Shown: positions 23,801-33,237, numbered from the stretch's first letter. The stretch: 33,349 nt of DNA from Pseudomonas gessardii (GCF_001983165.1 NZ_MNPU01000062.1:1-33349), one strand, 5' to 3'. Notes: a model not told the origin generated them from the sequence alone. Translations and numbers: made by a program.

Positions 23801-26800
23801 CTGCACCTGGCGGGGGACTTTTTCAAGAAAGGGTTCTCGGCGTATGACATCACCGGCAACGAAGGGTTGATTGTTGCTGACGGCACTCAGGTCGGGGTCG
23901 AGGTGCCGGTGTACCGGGTTGGCGAGCAGGTGCAGACGCTGCCGAGTGGCACTGATCCGGCGAGCCTGATGCAGGTGTGGACACCTGAGTTGTATCAGCA
24001 GGACGCGCTCAAGAGCGTGCTGAGCCAGCGGCGCGGTGCCAGCTTGAGCCTCACGGCCGGGCACCTCGACTCCAGCGCTGCGCAATTGGCCAGCACCGCG
24101 CTGAGCGTCGGCCAGGGCGCGGTTATCACGGTCGATCCGGGCCAGGCCATCAATTTGCGCAGCGTCGGCCAGTTGACCGTCAACGGTTCGCTCAACGCCT
24201 GGGGCGGTAGCGTCAGCCTGGGCGGGCTGAACGTGGCCAGTTCCGAGGCGGTGAATGCCGCAGGTCATGGGCGTTCGATCTGGGTCGGCGAGCAGGCGCT
24301 GATCGACGTGGCGGCGCGGGCGGCAAGCGCCGTGGACAATCGTGGCCGCCACTATGGCCTGGTACGCAATGGCGGCAGTATCAGCCTCGGTGGCACGATC
24401 AACCTCGCTACCGGCATTGCCCAGGCCAGTGATGTGTTTGTGGTGGTGCGTGACGGTGCGCGCCTGGAGGCGTCCGGGGCCCAGGCGGACCTGGACCTGC
24501 CGGGCCAGGGCCGGGTACCGGTGGCCAGCAATGGCGGCAGTATCAGCCTTGCCTCCAACAATGGCCTGTACCTGGACGGGCGCTTTGTGGCCCGGGCCGG
24601 TGGTGCCGGGGCCTCGGGCGGCAGCCTGGCCCTGGCCCTGGAAAGCCCTTACTACCTCAGGAGCGCGGTCAGCGACCGCGTGCTCAAGGCGCGGGAACTG
24701 TTACTCAGCCAGACCCACCAGCCCAGCACGCTGGCGGGCACTGCCGAGGCCGCGGCTGCGGAGCTGGAGTACGGGCATGCTCGCCTGGGCGTGGACCAGG
24801 TCAGCGCCGGCGGGTTCGACAACCTGGCCTTGCTGAGCAATGGTCTGCTGAATGTTGACGGTGATCTGTCGCTGCACATGGGCCAGAGCCTGCGTCTGTA
24901 CAGTGGCGCTCTGGGGCTGAGTGAGCAGGCTGCGCAGAATGCCCGGGTCAATCTGTCGGCACCGCACCTGCTGCTGGCGGGCATCCTTGCGCCCTTGGAG
25001 GCCAAGGACCAATACCAGCATCCGGTGTTGACCAGCGCCATGTCGCAACGCGCCAGCCAGGCGCAGTTCACTGCCAGTGCCAATCTGCTGGAGGTGCGCG
25101 GCAATGTGTTGTTCGGCAACAAGAGCAACCTGACCCAGGCCGACAACAGCCAGTTGAGCGTCGACCGCCGTGGTTTCGATGACGTGCAGCTGAGCAGCCA
25201 GGGCGACCTGCGTTTTCTCGCGGGGGCCAGCGCCGATGCGGTCGCCCAGGGGATCAGTACGCAGATCATGACCCGGGGCGACATGACCCTGCAGGCCGCG
25301 CAGTTGTACCCGGCCACCGAAGTCGGCGCGCGGGTGCTGGCCGGTTACCTGGATGGGGTTGACGGTTACGACCCGACGCGCACCCTGACCATCGCCCGTG
25401 CCGGCAACGAGACGGGCGCGGTGCCTTACTCGGCCTTCGGTCGCCTGCAACTGGGCGGCCCGAGCATCAGGCAGGGCGGGGTGGTGCGTGCGCCCCTGGG
25501 GTTGATCGAGGTCGGCATCCTGGGCACCCACAAGGTCGAACTGCTGCCCGGCAGCCTGACTTCGGTGAGCGGCAAGGGCCTGGTGCTGCCCTACGGCGGC
25601 ACGGTGGATGGCCAGGTCTACCAGTACAACGGCAAGACGGTGTCGTTCCTCGGCCAGGGGGCGATTGCCAACCTCAATGGCGATCTCAGCGTGGGGGTAA
25701 TCCTCGGTGGGCAATCGGTGGCGGTGCTGCCAGAGGCCACGCTGGACCTGTCCGGCGGCGGCGAACTGCTCGGTGCCGGGTTTATTTCCGGCCGTGGCGG
25801 CTCCACCGATGCGCGTTATAACCCACTGATGCAGGTCGGCACCCACGGCGGCTTTGTCCTGCCGGGCCTGGGCAGTAACCCGGTGTACGCCATCGTGCCC
25901 GGCGCGCAACCGGGTTATGCCCCGGTGGCCCCGGAGGGGGGCGCAGTCGATCCGTTGCTCGGCCAGCAAATCACCCTGGACGCTGGCGTCCCGGGGCTGG
26001 CCGCAGGCACCTATACCCTGATGCCCTCCACCTATGCGCTGATGCCGGGGGCGTTCCGTGTCGAAATCAACGGCCTCGCGGGGCGCGGCACCGAAGAGGT
26101 GCCACAGGCGCTGCGCAATGGCTCCTGGTCGGCTGCCGGGCGCTTGTCCATCGTCAACACCGGGATCAGTAACCGGGTCGCCAGCCAGGTAATCCTGACC
26201 TCGGCCGACACCCTGCGCCGCTACTCCCAGTACAACGAAACCGGCTATGCGCAGTTCGCCGTGGCTGATGCGGCCAAGCTCGGCGTGCCACGGGCGTTGC
26301 TGCCGGTGGATGCCAAGACCCTGAAACTGGCGTTGCACCCCGGTGGTGGGGCGAACGCCTTTTCGTTCGCCGGTATCGGCCGCTTTGAGGCGGCCACCGA
26401 CGGTTTTGCCGGCACTGTTGCAGTGATGAACATGGGAACCGGCGGGATCGAAGTAATGGCGCCAGGCAAGGCCGCCACGGAGGGGTTCGAGGGCGTCAGC
26501 GTGGGGGCGGCCAGCCTCAATGCGCTGGGCGCGGCACGCCTGATGATTGGCGGGATGACCCAGGTTTCGTATGGCCAGAGCGGTAACTACATCAACGTGG
26601 TCGGCGCCAACAGTAGCTCTATTACCTTGCGTGAAGGGGCGAGCCTGGCCGCACCGGAAGTGTTCCTGGTGAGCTCCACCGGCGAGATCGTCATGGAGCA
26701 GGGCGCCTCGATCAATACCCTTGGCCGGGGCAAGGCCAGTTATGACGCACGAGACGGTTTCGTCTACCAGGTGGCGAATATGCTGGCGGTCTCCAACGGT

Positions 26801-29800
26801 TTGCTCAACGTGGTCAACGCCGTGCAAGCCGGCGGCGCAGCCAGTGGCGGGATCAATCTGGGGGCGTGCAACAGCGCGCCCTGTAGCGGCCAGACTGCCC
26901 TGTATTCCGAGGGCAGTATCGTCGCCCTGACCGACAAGACGTTGCAGATGGGGGATGAGGTGCGCTACGGCACCCGTCACCTCAACCTGGGGCTGGCGAG
27001 CATTAACGTCGGCAGCCCTGAAGCCCTGGCTGCAGCGGCGGCCGGCAATCGCCTGCCGGCCGGCATGACCCTGACCCAGCAGGTGCTGGACCGCTTGTTG
27101 CGTGGTGACACGCAGTTCGGCGCGCCGGCCCTGGAAACCCTGCAACTCTCGGCCCGCGACAGCTTCAACTTCTATGGCTCCAGTGCCCTCGACACCTATG
27201 ACGCGGTGACCGGCAAGTCGTTGCTCAGCCGCCTGATGCTGGCTGCCCCGGCGATCTACGGGGCCGGCAGCGCCAGTGATGTGGCGAGCATCCACACCGC
27301 CAACCTGATCTGGCTCGGCGCTGAAACGCCGGCCGTTGCCGCCATCGACGGCGGCGCCGGCAGCGGTAATGGGCGCCTGGATATCCAGGCCGAACGCATC
27401 GAGTTCGGCTATGGCGACTTTGCCCAGCCGAGCACGACCAAGCGCTTCGATCGCCTGGCGCTGGGGTTTGCCCACGTCAACCTCAGTGCCAGTGAGCGCA
27501 TCACCGCCAACCACAAGGGCAGCCTGTCGGTCTATCAGCGCCAGGGGGCCTATGATCCGCTCAAGGGCTTTGCCTATACCGGCGGCGACTTGAGCATTCT
27601 CACGCCACTGCTGACCGGCGAGGCGGGCTCGGTAAACCGCATCACCGCCGGCGGCACCCTGGATATCGGCGCCTCGGCGGGGGCCCGGGGCAAGGTCGAG
27701 GGCCTGGGCGGCGAGCTGTCGCTGCAGGGCGACAGCATTCGCCTGGCCAGCGCGGTGGTGCTGCCCAGCGGCAAGGTCACCCTCGACGCCCGTGGCGACG
27801 TGGTGTTGACCGATGACGCACTGATTGATGTGGCCGGTCGCGCCATCGTCTTCAACGACCTGACTAAATATGGCGTGGGGGGTGAGGTATCGCTGCAAAG
27901 CCGCGAAGGCAATGTGCTGCAGGCCACCGGCTCAACCATCGACCTGTCGGCGCAGCACAACCAGGCGGGCAAGCTGCGGGCCGTGGCCGTGGGTGACACA
28001 GGCGGTGTGGTTGACCTGGCAGGCAAGCTTCTGGCAGGCAGCAGCGGTTATTACGATGCCGGCGGCACCCGAGTGCCGTACCTGGCCGGTACGGTTGAAA
28101 TCCAGGCCCAGCGCCTGGGCACCAGCGGCATCCTGGACGAACAGTTTGCCGCCCTCAACCAACGGCTCAACCAAGGCCAGGTGTTTGGGGCGCGCAGCTT
28201 CCAGCTCAAGCAGGGCGACCTGAGCATCGGCAATGAGGTCAAGGCCAACAGCGTCAGTGTCTCGCTGGACAATGGCAGCCTGCGCGTCACCGGGCGGGTG
28301 GATGCCAGTGGCGAGCGGGTGGGCAGCATCAACCTGACGGCCAAGACCGGCCTGACCCTGGACGGCAGCGCCGTGCTCGATGCCCATGGCAGCCAGTTGC
28401 GGGTGGACAGCCATGGCCAGATCATCGACGCGCCGAACCGCGCCATGGTGGTGCTGGGTTCGGGCCAGGGCCAGTTGACCCTGGCCGATGGCGCGCGTAT
28501 CGACCTGCGCCATGGGACCGATGGGGGCGTGGGCCATGACGGTCGCAGCCGTGGCACCCTGGAGCTCAATGCTCCGCGCTTGAACAGTGATGACATTGCC
28601 ATTGATGCCCGTGGCCGCCTGGATATCCAGGGCGCGCGCTCGATTGCCCTCAACGGCATGATCAGCTACGACGATGCGCCGACCAAGACCGATGCCACGG
28701 CCAGTGGGCGTCCGTACCAGGTGATCGACCAGAAGTACCTGGACAAAAAACATGAGCTGAGCGTGCTGTTTATCAACGCAGCCCTCAGCAACCACGACCT
28801 ACTGAATAACAAGCTCGCGGGCCTGAATAACGCCACGTACGCCGACGCCTTGCATCTGCGGCCGGGGGTGGAGATTGTCAGCAAGACGCCCCAGGGTGAC
28901 CTGGTGGTGCAGGGCGACCTGGACCTGTCCGGTTATCGCTACGCCAGCCTCAACCCACATACCCAGAAAAACCCGGATGTGTATGGCTCCGGCGAAGTCG
29001 GCCGCTTGACCCTGCGCGCCGGCGGCGACTTGAATATCTACGGCAGCATCAACGACGGCTTTGCCCCGCCACCGCCGAGCGACGATGACAACGGCTGGGT
29101 GCTGCTCCCCGGGATCAATTACACCGGCGGCACCCAAGTAGTGCCAGGCACGGGCGTGACCCTGGCCGACGGCACCAGGTTTCCGGCGGGCGCGATCCTC
29201 AACTTCGATGTGTCGATCAAGGCCCTGAGCCTGGCGAACGGTACGCGGTTGCCGGTGCCGGTGACCCTCAGCCAGCCCCTGGTACTGCCTGCCGGTACGG
29301 TACTGGCGGCGGCGATACTCGACGGCTCGGGCACGCAGCTGTTCGCGGCGGGGACGCTGCTGAGCCAGAGCCAGACCCTGGAGGCCGGCACGGTTCTGGG
29401 GGCCGGTACCCTGTTGACCAGCAACACCAGTGTCAGGGCGATGATCTGGCCCAAGGGCGTGCCATTGCCCGGGCGTCTGGGCAGCACTGCGTTCGTGACC
29501 CTCAATGGCAGCAAGGCACTGCCCCGTGGCGCCTTGTTGCCGGCCGGCACCAATGTGAAGTTGGCAGGCAATGCGAAGTCGGTGAAATTGCGGGTCGAGG
29601 AGGCCGGCCGCCAGGGCAAGAACTGGGGCGTTGCGCCGATGCTGACGGAAGGCTCCCAGGCGTGGGAGATCCGCCTGGTGGCCGGGGCCGACACCCAGGC
29701 GGCCGACAGTAGCAGGCTGCAAGTTTCTCCAGTGACCGGCAACCTGCGTCTGGCCGACAGCCATTACGGCATGTTCGCCCAGGGCGTGCTGGTCTGGACC

Positions 29801-32800
29801 GAGCAGGGTTCCATCGACAATTACGGCGACACCAGCATGGTCGGCAAGCCCGTGAGCCCTGGCAACCTTGGAACCTGCACGGACTACCCCGGCTCCTGTG
29901 AGTCGGGCGGTGATGCCTACAGCCTGGTGGCGGGGGGCAGTAGCCGTTTCAGCGTGGTCCGCACCGGCGCCGCCGACCTGGACTTGCTGGCCGCTGGCAA
30001 TCTGAGCATGGAATCGCTGTACGGGGTCTACACCGCTGGCAGTTCTTCCACGGGTACCTCGGCCAACGACCCCTACAACCTGCCGCGGGCGCTTGGCGAA
30101 AACGCCAAGGTGTTGGGCAATAGCGTGGGTGGCAACGAGAAACTGGTCAATGGCAGCGCAGACAGTGTGTACCGCGCCTGGTATCCGGAGGCAGGCGGCA
30201 ACCTGTCGTTGAAAGTGGGTGGGAACCTGACCGGTAACATCACCAGCCCGTCACTCAGTGCCTCGGGGCGTCCGGTCCGCAACGATCGCGGCCAGGATTC
30301 GGCGAATGTCGGCAACTGGTTATGGCGCCAGGGCAATGGTTTGAGTGGCTCGGCGGCACAAGCGACGGCCTGGTGGATCAATTTTGGTACCTACGCCAGC
30401 AACCTTGCCCTGGCGGGGGGCGCCGACCAGATGGTGGGCTTCACCGGCTTCGGTACGTTGGGCGGGGGCAACCTGAATGTCGACGTGGGCGGCGATGCCG
30501 GGATCATCCGGCCATTGGCTGCCGGTTATGTGCCCCAGGCGGTGAACTTGCGCAGCCAGGGGTTGGTGTTGGCGGTGGGCAGCACCGGGCGCGTGGCGCC
30601 TGACGGCAGCCTGCAGTTGACCGGCGGTGGCGACTTGAACCTGCGGGTCGGCGGTGCCGTGAACCCAGGCAGTCAGATTACCCAGGACCACCTCAACGGC
30701 ACGCTGGTAAACCTGCGTGGGCACGTGCAACTGACCGGCGGCGCCCTGGGCAGCCTGACCTTGCGTTATGGCAGCCGGGTGATCGACCAGAGCCCCGGCG
30801 AAGTCCGCGCCTATGATCCACTGCGCGCCACGTCAGCCGCGGCGGCCGGTGGCTTGAGCCTGTTACCCGGTGATGCCACCTTCAACCTGGCCACCCGTGG
30901 CGACCTGGTGCTGCAGGATGTGGCCGATCCAGGGCGCGTCGCGCAGACAAATGCCTTGGCCTACGTTAACGACGGGGTCAACGGCGTAGGGCAGAGCTGG
31001 TTCAGCCTGTGGACCCGCAACACGGCAGTGGACCTGTTTTCGGCCGGTGGCAACCTTACGCCGCTGACGCAAACGCTGGAGACGGATATGGCGGCGGTCT
31101 ATCCCGCCACATTGCGCGCGGTGGCCGCCAGCGGCAGCCTGTATTACGGGCGTGCCGCGACCGCCAACCCTGGCTCGCTGCCACCGCTGGCGGCACTGGT
31201 GCTGGCGCCATCGGCCAACGGTCAATTGCAATTGCTGGCTGGGGATTCGATCTATGGCGGCGACCTCACCGTCAGCCGTTCCAGCGCCGCGCCGGACAGC
31301 ATGGCGACGATCCTCAACCCGGCGTTCCTGGGCTTCGTCAACTCCCTGCCCATCGCGGGCAGCGGCAACCTTTCCGGCGATAGCAACATTGCGCGCCTGG
31401 GGCTTTTCCCGCTGTTCACCTTCGGTGCCAACACGGCCAGCACGTCGTGGGGCGATACCCTGGAACCTGCGCGTTTTTATGCGTTGAGCGGTGACCTGCT
31501 GGGCGTCAACAGTGGGCGTGCCCTGACCATCACCAGCGCCGGAGACCCGCGTGTGGGGCAAACGTTTTATGAGGGCGCAGGCCCGGTCTGGATGCGGGCG
31601 GGGCGTGACATCGTCAGCAGCGGCACGCGCCTGGGGGGCGCCAGCGGTGGCGAAGTGGATACCGGTGAATATGCCTTCGACGCCAACCTGTTCGTGCATA
31701 ACGGCCTGACTGACATCTCCATTGTCAGTGCCGGGCGCGACATGCTCTACAGCAACTTCAATGTCGCAGGGCCCGGCACCCTGGAGTTGACGGCAGGGCG
31801 CAACCTCCTTATGGAGGACAAGGTCAGCGTCAACAGCCTTGGCGCCGTGGCCGCAGGTGACAGCCGTCCCGGCGCGAGCATCGTCATGCTGGCGGGTGTT
31901 GGCCCCAACGGTCCGGACTACCGGCGCTTTGTCGAGACTTACCTGAATCCTGAGAACCAACTGCAGACGGGCGAGCCTTTGACGCTGCTGGGAGGCAAAG
32001 TCGCCAAGACCTACGAACGCGAACTGGCCGGGTGGCTGGCCGAGCGCTTCGGGTTTGTCGGTGACAGTGAACAGGCCCGCGCCTACTACGCGGCGCTGTC
32101 GGCGCAGCAGCAGCGGGTGTTTGCCCGTGAGGTGTACTTTGCCGAACTCAAGGCCGCCGGTCGCGAATACAACCAGGCTGGCGGCGTGCGCGAGGGCAGC
32201 TATGTGCGGGGGCGGGCGGCGATTGCCGGGTTGTTCCCGGACAAGGACGTGGCCGGCAATGCCATCGCCTACAAGGGCGATATCACCCTGTTCGGCGGTG
32301 CCGGGGTGCACACCAATTTCGGTGGCTCGATCCAGATGCTCACCCCGGGTGGTGGCCAGACATTCGGCATCGAGGGGGCGGCACCGCCGTCCACCGCCGG
32401 GGTCATTACCCAGGGCGCGGGGGATATCCAGCTGTATTCCCTGGACAGCATCCTGCTGGGCCAGAGCCGGATTATGACCACCTTTGGCGGCTCGATCATG
32501 GGCTGGTCCGCCGCAGGCGATATCAACGCCGGGCGGGGTTCCAAGACCACCGTGGTCTACACCCCGCCACGGCGTGTGTATGACAACTGGGGCAACGTCA
32601 GCCTGTCGCCGTCGGTGCCGAGTACCGGTGCGGGGATCGCCACGCTTAACCCGATCCCGGAAGTGCCGGCAGGGGACATCGACCTGATTGCGCCGTTGGG
32701 CACCATCGACGCCGGTGAAGCGGGGATTCGTGTGTCGGGCAATATCAACATTGCCGCGCTGCGGGTGGTCAACGCGGCGAATATCCAGACCCAGGGTAAA

Positions 32801-33118
32801 TCGTCCGGGGTGCCGGTGTCGGCGGCGGTCAACACCGCGGCCATGAGCTCAGCCAGCGCGGCGGGGGCAGCGGCATCCCAGGCCGCCGAAGACGCGGCCC
32901 GCAACCAACAGGCTGCAGCGCGCCAGGGCCGGGCGTCGATCGTCACGGTGGAAGTGCTGGGGTTTGGCACCGAGCCGGTGCAACGCCGGGAGGAAGAAGC
33001 ACGCCGGGCGCCGACCTACAACCCCGACAGCCCGGTGCAGGTGCTGGGGGCGGGGCCGTTGAGCGAACAGGCCAAGGCACGGCTGACGGATGAGGAGCGG
33101 GGGCAGATCAGTTTGTAA
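20807..33118 (+). CDS. pdtA: PdtA-like filamentous haemagglutinin TpsA exoprotein
   Basis: A 4103-residue secreted protein in one uninterrupted frame, with aagga before the ATG. An extended signal region (LAHAIALLLVAGSAQG, ending near residue 42) and an Ala/Gln-rich linker precede the TPS secretion domain (about 122-330: NWETFNVG, NRV at 192-194, NRNG at 218-221). The bulk is Gly/Val/Leu/Asn-rich strand repeats expected to form a right-handed beta-helix. Notable breaks are a Cys pair (2021/2026), an hxAGTxL-rich stretch (about 2792-2917), a second Cys pair (3024/3031) and a helical insert (about 3700-3815) that may be DUF3739. The tail is Ala/Gln-rich. Place and type match P. aeruginosa PdtA (PA0690), a phosphate-depletion-induced TPS protein. 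No TpsB partner gene is in the window. Confidence 0.9.
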   Translation: MVRCKPPVNLNARGPSGQTVLRLKPLAHAIALLLVAGSAQGATAFSSGWFAAKGASQAATAARPGAQVPGMPPPLSQQARVNQQMQRSLSTLNNSVAAIAAQQAAQAAGRQAALGQVSTIPDGLGKGGLQVDNSLTQGWINAKGPTQSQAGGQTTVSIEQTADKAILNWETFNVGRNTTVDFQQQSNWALLNRVNDPNARPSEIQGQIKGAGTVMIINRNGVVFSGSSQVNVRNLVAAAAAITDEQFTQRGIYFDATGTQPTFTDAAGKVQVQRGALIQTHDAATSTDAGGYALLLGTEVENAGTLITAKGQTTLAAGDSFYIRKGVGTAGNARSTTRGNEVASSLKAGSSAGSVTNSGLIMAATGDITLTGHTVQQNGVALASTSVDTRGTLHLLNSASDTTGSVSLGEGSTTAILLDSSGTTALNNQRENGLVNLDGLVNPQASGQFNNLGRVADRTDQSRIEIVSGGTVDFQKGSITLATGGQVAVSAGQRSLVREGAMIDVSGAIGVKVAMQANNIKINVQGNEQRDAPVNRDGGQLINNDVWVDLRELVFVPAGTNGYATDRWYTAGGLLEVGGYLGTQGHSVGEWMAQGGSVTFTGDDVVTQQGAQINLSGGTVDVQGGYVQQTWLKGSDGRLYELSKAPGDILYAGLYKGFADTSERWGRTDLYYNPLIAPQRRFEAGYTVGRDAGKLVIGTGNAVLEGQLISDVFQGERQTQAPNINLDGYQQSQKAQAQRAQLIIGQYTPIFNKSTGTLRYALTPGMEQVLIEGGTQKIAAGLDLGTALPAGRQGTLVLDSAQLNGFQLGAIKVGAKQQITVNGGLSVADGGDITLYGPQVAVNANLTAHGGSLHAGNVLSQVNLNRQNAVEEVILAGSGHVAVAAGVVLDASGRWNNLALQPSFTEGVAYANGGKVALRGTGDVSLGAQSLVQVSSGATVGQDGKVSGGKGGSVTLGAQGALVLGGEIRGYGVSGGGTLALQSRQVLIGDAGSPDAGTLHLAGDFFKKGFSAYDITGNEGLIVADGTQVGVEVPVYRVGEQVQTLPSGTDPASLMQVWTPELYQQDALKSVLSQRRGASLSLTAGHLDSSAAQLASTALSVGQGAVITVDPGQAINLRSVGQLTVNGSLNAWGGSVSLGGLNVASSEAVNAAGHGRSIWVGEQALIDVAARAASAVDNRGRHYGLVRNGGSISLGGTINLATGIAQASDVFVVVRDGARLEASGAQADLDLPGQGRVPVASNGGSISLASNNGLYLDGRFVARAGGAGASGGSLALALESPYYLRSAVSDRVLKARELLLSQTHQPSTLAGTAEAAAAELEYGHARLGVDQVSAGGFDNLALLSNGLLNVDGDLSLHMGQSLRLYSGALGLSEQAAQNARVNLSAPHLLLAGILAPLEAKDQYQHPVLTSAMSQRASQAQFTASANLLEVRGNVLFGNKSNLTQADNSQLSVDRRGFDDVQLSSQGDLRFLAGASADAVAQGISTQIMTRGDMTLQAAQLYPATEVGARVLAGYLDGVDGYDPTRTLTIARAGNETGAVPYSAFGRLQLGGPSIRQGGVVRAPLGLIEVGILGTHKVELLPGSLTSVSGKGLVLPYGGTVDGQVYQYNGKTVSFLGQGAIANLNGDLSVGVILGGQSVAVLPEATLDLSGGGELLGAGFISGRGGSTDARYNPLMQVGTHGGFVLPGLGSNPVYAIVPGAQPGYAPVAPEGGAVDPLLGQQITLDAGVPGLAAGTYTLMPSTYALMPGAFRVEINGLAGRGTEEVPQALRNGSWSAAGRLSIVNTGISNRVASQVILTSADTLRRYSQYNETGYAQFAVADAAKLGVPRALLPVDAKTLKLALHPGGGANAFSFAGIGRFEAATDGFAGTVAVMNMGTGGIEVMAPGKAATEGFEGVSVGAASLNALGAARLMIGGMTQVSYGQSGNYINVVGANSSSITLREGASLAAPEVFLVSSTGEIVMEQGASINTLGRGKASYDARDGFVYQVANMLAVSNGLLNVVNAVQAGGAASGGINLGACNSAPCSGQTALYSEGSIVALTDKTLQMGDEVRYGTRHLNLGLASINVGSPEALAAAAAGNRLPAGMTLTQQVLDRLLRGDTQFGAPALETLQLSARDSFNFYGSSALDTYDAVTGKSLLSRLMLAAPAIYGAGSASDVASIHTANLIWLGAETPAVAAIDGGAGSGNGRLDIQAERIEFGYGDFAQPSTTKRFDRLALGFAHVNLSASERITANHKGSLSVYQRQGAYDPLKGFAYTGGDLSILTPLLTGEAGSVNRITAGGTLDIGASAGARGKVEGLGGELSLQGDSIRLASAVVLPSGKVTLDARGDVVLTDDALIDVAGRAIVFNDLTKYGVGGEVSLQSREGNVLQATGSTIDLSAQHNQAGKLRAVAVGDTGGVVDLAGKLLAGSSGYYDAGGTRVPYLAGTVEIQAQRLGTSGILDEQFAALNQRLNQGQVFGARSFQLKQGDLSIGNEVKANSVSVSLDNGSLRVTGRVDASGERVGSINLTAKTGLTLDGSAVLDAHGSQLRVDSHGQIIDAPNRAMVVLGSGQGQLTLADGARIDLRHGTDGGVGHDGRSRGTLELNAPRLNSDDIAIDARGRLDIQGARSIALNGMISYDDAPTKTDATASGRPYQVIDQKYLDKKHELSVLFINAALSNHDLLNNKLAGLNNATYADALHLRPGVEIVSKTPQGDLVVQGDLDLSGYRYASLNPHTQKNPDVYGSGEVGRLTLRAGGDLNIYGSINDGFAPPPPSDDDNGWVLLPGINYTGGTQVVPGTGVTLADGTRFPAGAILNFDVSIKALSLANGTRLPVPVTLSQPLVLPAGTVLAAAILDGSGTQLFAAGTLLSQSQTLEAGTVLGAGTLLTSNTSVRAMIWPKGVPLPGRLGSTAFVTLNGSKALPRGALLPAGTNVKLAGNAKSVKLRVEEAGRQGKNWGVAPMLTEGSQAWEIRLVAGADTQAADSSRLQVSPVTGNLRLADSHYGMFAQGVLVWTEQGSIDNYGDTSMVGKPVSPGNLGTCTDYPGSCESGGDAYSLVAGGSSRFSVVRTGAADLDLLAAGNLSMESLYGVYTAGSSSTGTSANDPYNLPRALGENAKVLGNSVGGNEKLVNGSADSVYRAWYPEAGGNLSLKVGGNLTGNITSPSLSASGRPVRNDRGQDSANVGNWLWRQGNGLSGSAAQATAWWINFGTYASNLALAGGADQMVGFTGFGTLGGGNLNVDVGGDAGIIRPLAAGYVPQAVNLRSQGLVLAVGSTGRVAPDGSLQLTGGGDLNLRVGGAVNPGSQITQDHLNGTLVNLRGHVQLTGGALGSLTLRYGSRVIDQSPGEVRAYDPLRATSAAAAGGLSLLPGDATFNLATRGDLVLQDVADPGRVAQTNALAYVNDGVNGVGQSWFSLWTRNTAVDLFSAGGNLTPLTQTLETDMAAVYPATLRAVAASGSLYYGRAATANPGSLPPLAALVLAPSANGQLQLLAGDSIYGGDLTVSRSSAAPDSMATILNPAFLGFVNSLPIAGSGNLSGDSNIARLGLFPLFTFGANTASTSWGDTLEPARFYALSGDLLGVNSGRALTITSAGDPRVGQTFYEGAGPVWMRAGRDIVSSGTRLGGASGGEVDTGEYAFDANLFVHNGLTDISIVSAGRDMLYSNFNVAGPGTLELTAGRNLLMEDKVSVNSLGAVAAGDSRPGASIVMLAGVGPNGPDYRRFVETYLNPENQLQTGEPLTLLGGKVAKTYERELAGWLAERFGFVGDSEQARAYYAALSAQQQRVFAREVYFAELKAAGREYNQAGGVREGSYVRGRAAIAGLFPDKDVAGNAIAYKGDITLFGGAGVHTNFGGSIQMLTPGGGQTFGIEGAAPPSTAGVITQGAGDIQLYSLDSILLGQSRIMTTFGGSIMGWSAAGDINAGRGSKTTVVYTPPRRVYDNWGNVSLSPSVPSTGAGIATLNPIPEVPAGDIDLIAPLGTIDAGEAGIRVSGNINIAALRVVNAANIQTQGKSSGVPVSAAVNTAAMSSASAAGAAASQAAEDAARNQQAAARQGRASIVTVEVLGFGTEPVQRREEEARRAPTYNPDSPVQVLGAGPLSEQAKARLTDEERGQISL

Positions 33119-33140
33119 GGTTCACACGGTGAGGGCGAGC

Positions 33141-33237
33141 TTGCCTGCGGTGGCTATAGGTATCTACACAACTCCTTTCTGGGGTTGTGTACATATCCGT
33201 TGCTGCGGTCACGGCCACTTAGGGTTCCGCCCTTACG
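33141..33237 (+). repeat. ~100-bp intergenic repeat, copy 2, cut by an IS element
   Basis: gcctgcggtggctataggtatctacacaac...ggttgtgtacatatccgttgctg...ggttccgcccttacg repeats the sequence at 662-775 in inverted orientation. The internal inverted repeat tacacaac / gttgtgta (33165-33172 and 33184-33191) is intact. Copy 1 continues past ccttacg with gcgggtcac, whereas here the match stops and IS sequence begins. Confidence 0.82.

Noticed and set aside
24701..27898. 1065-codon minus-strand frame inside pdtA
   Set aside because: Antisense shadow of the GC-rich repetitive pdtA frame; composition is low-complexity with no start context or motif. The same applies to the 787-codon frame at 21989-24352.
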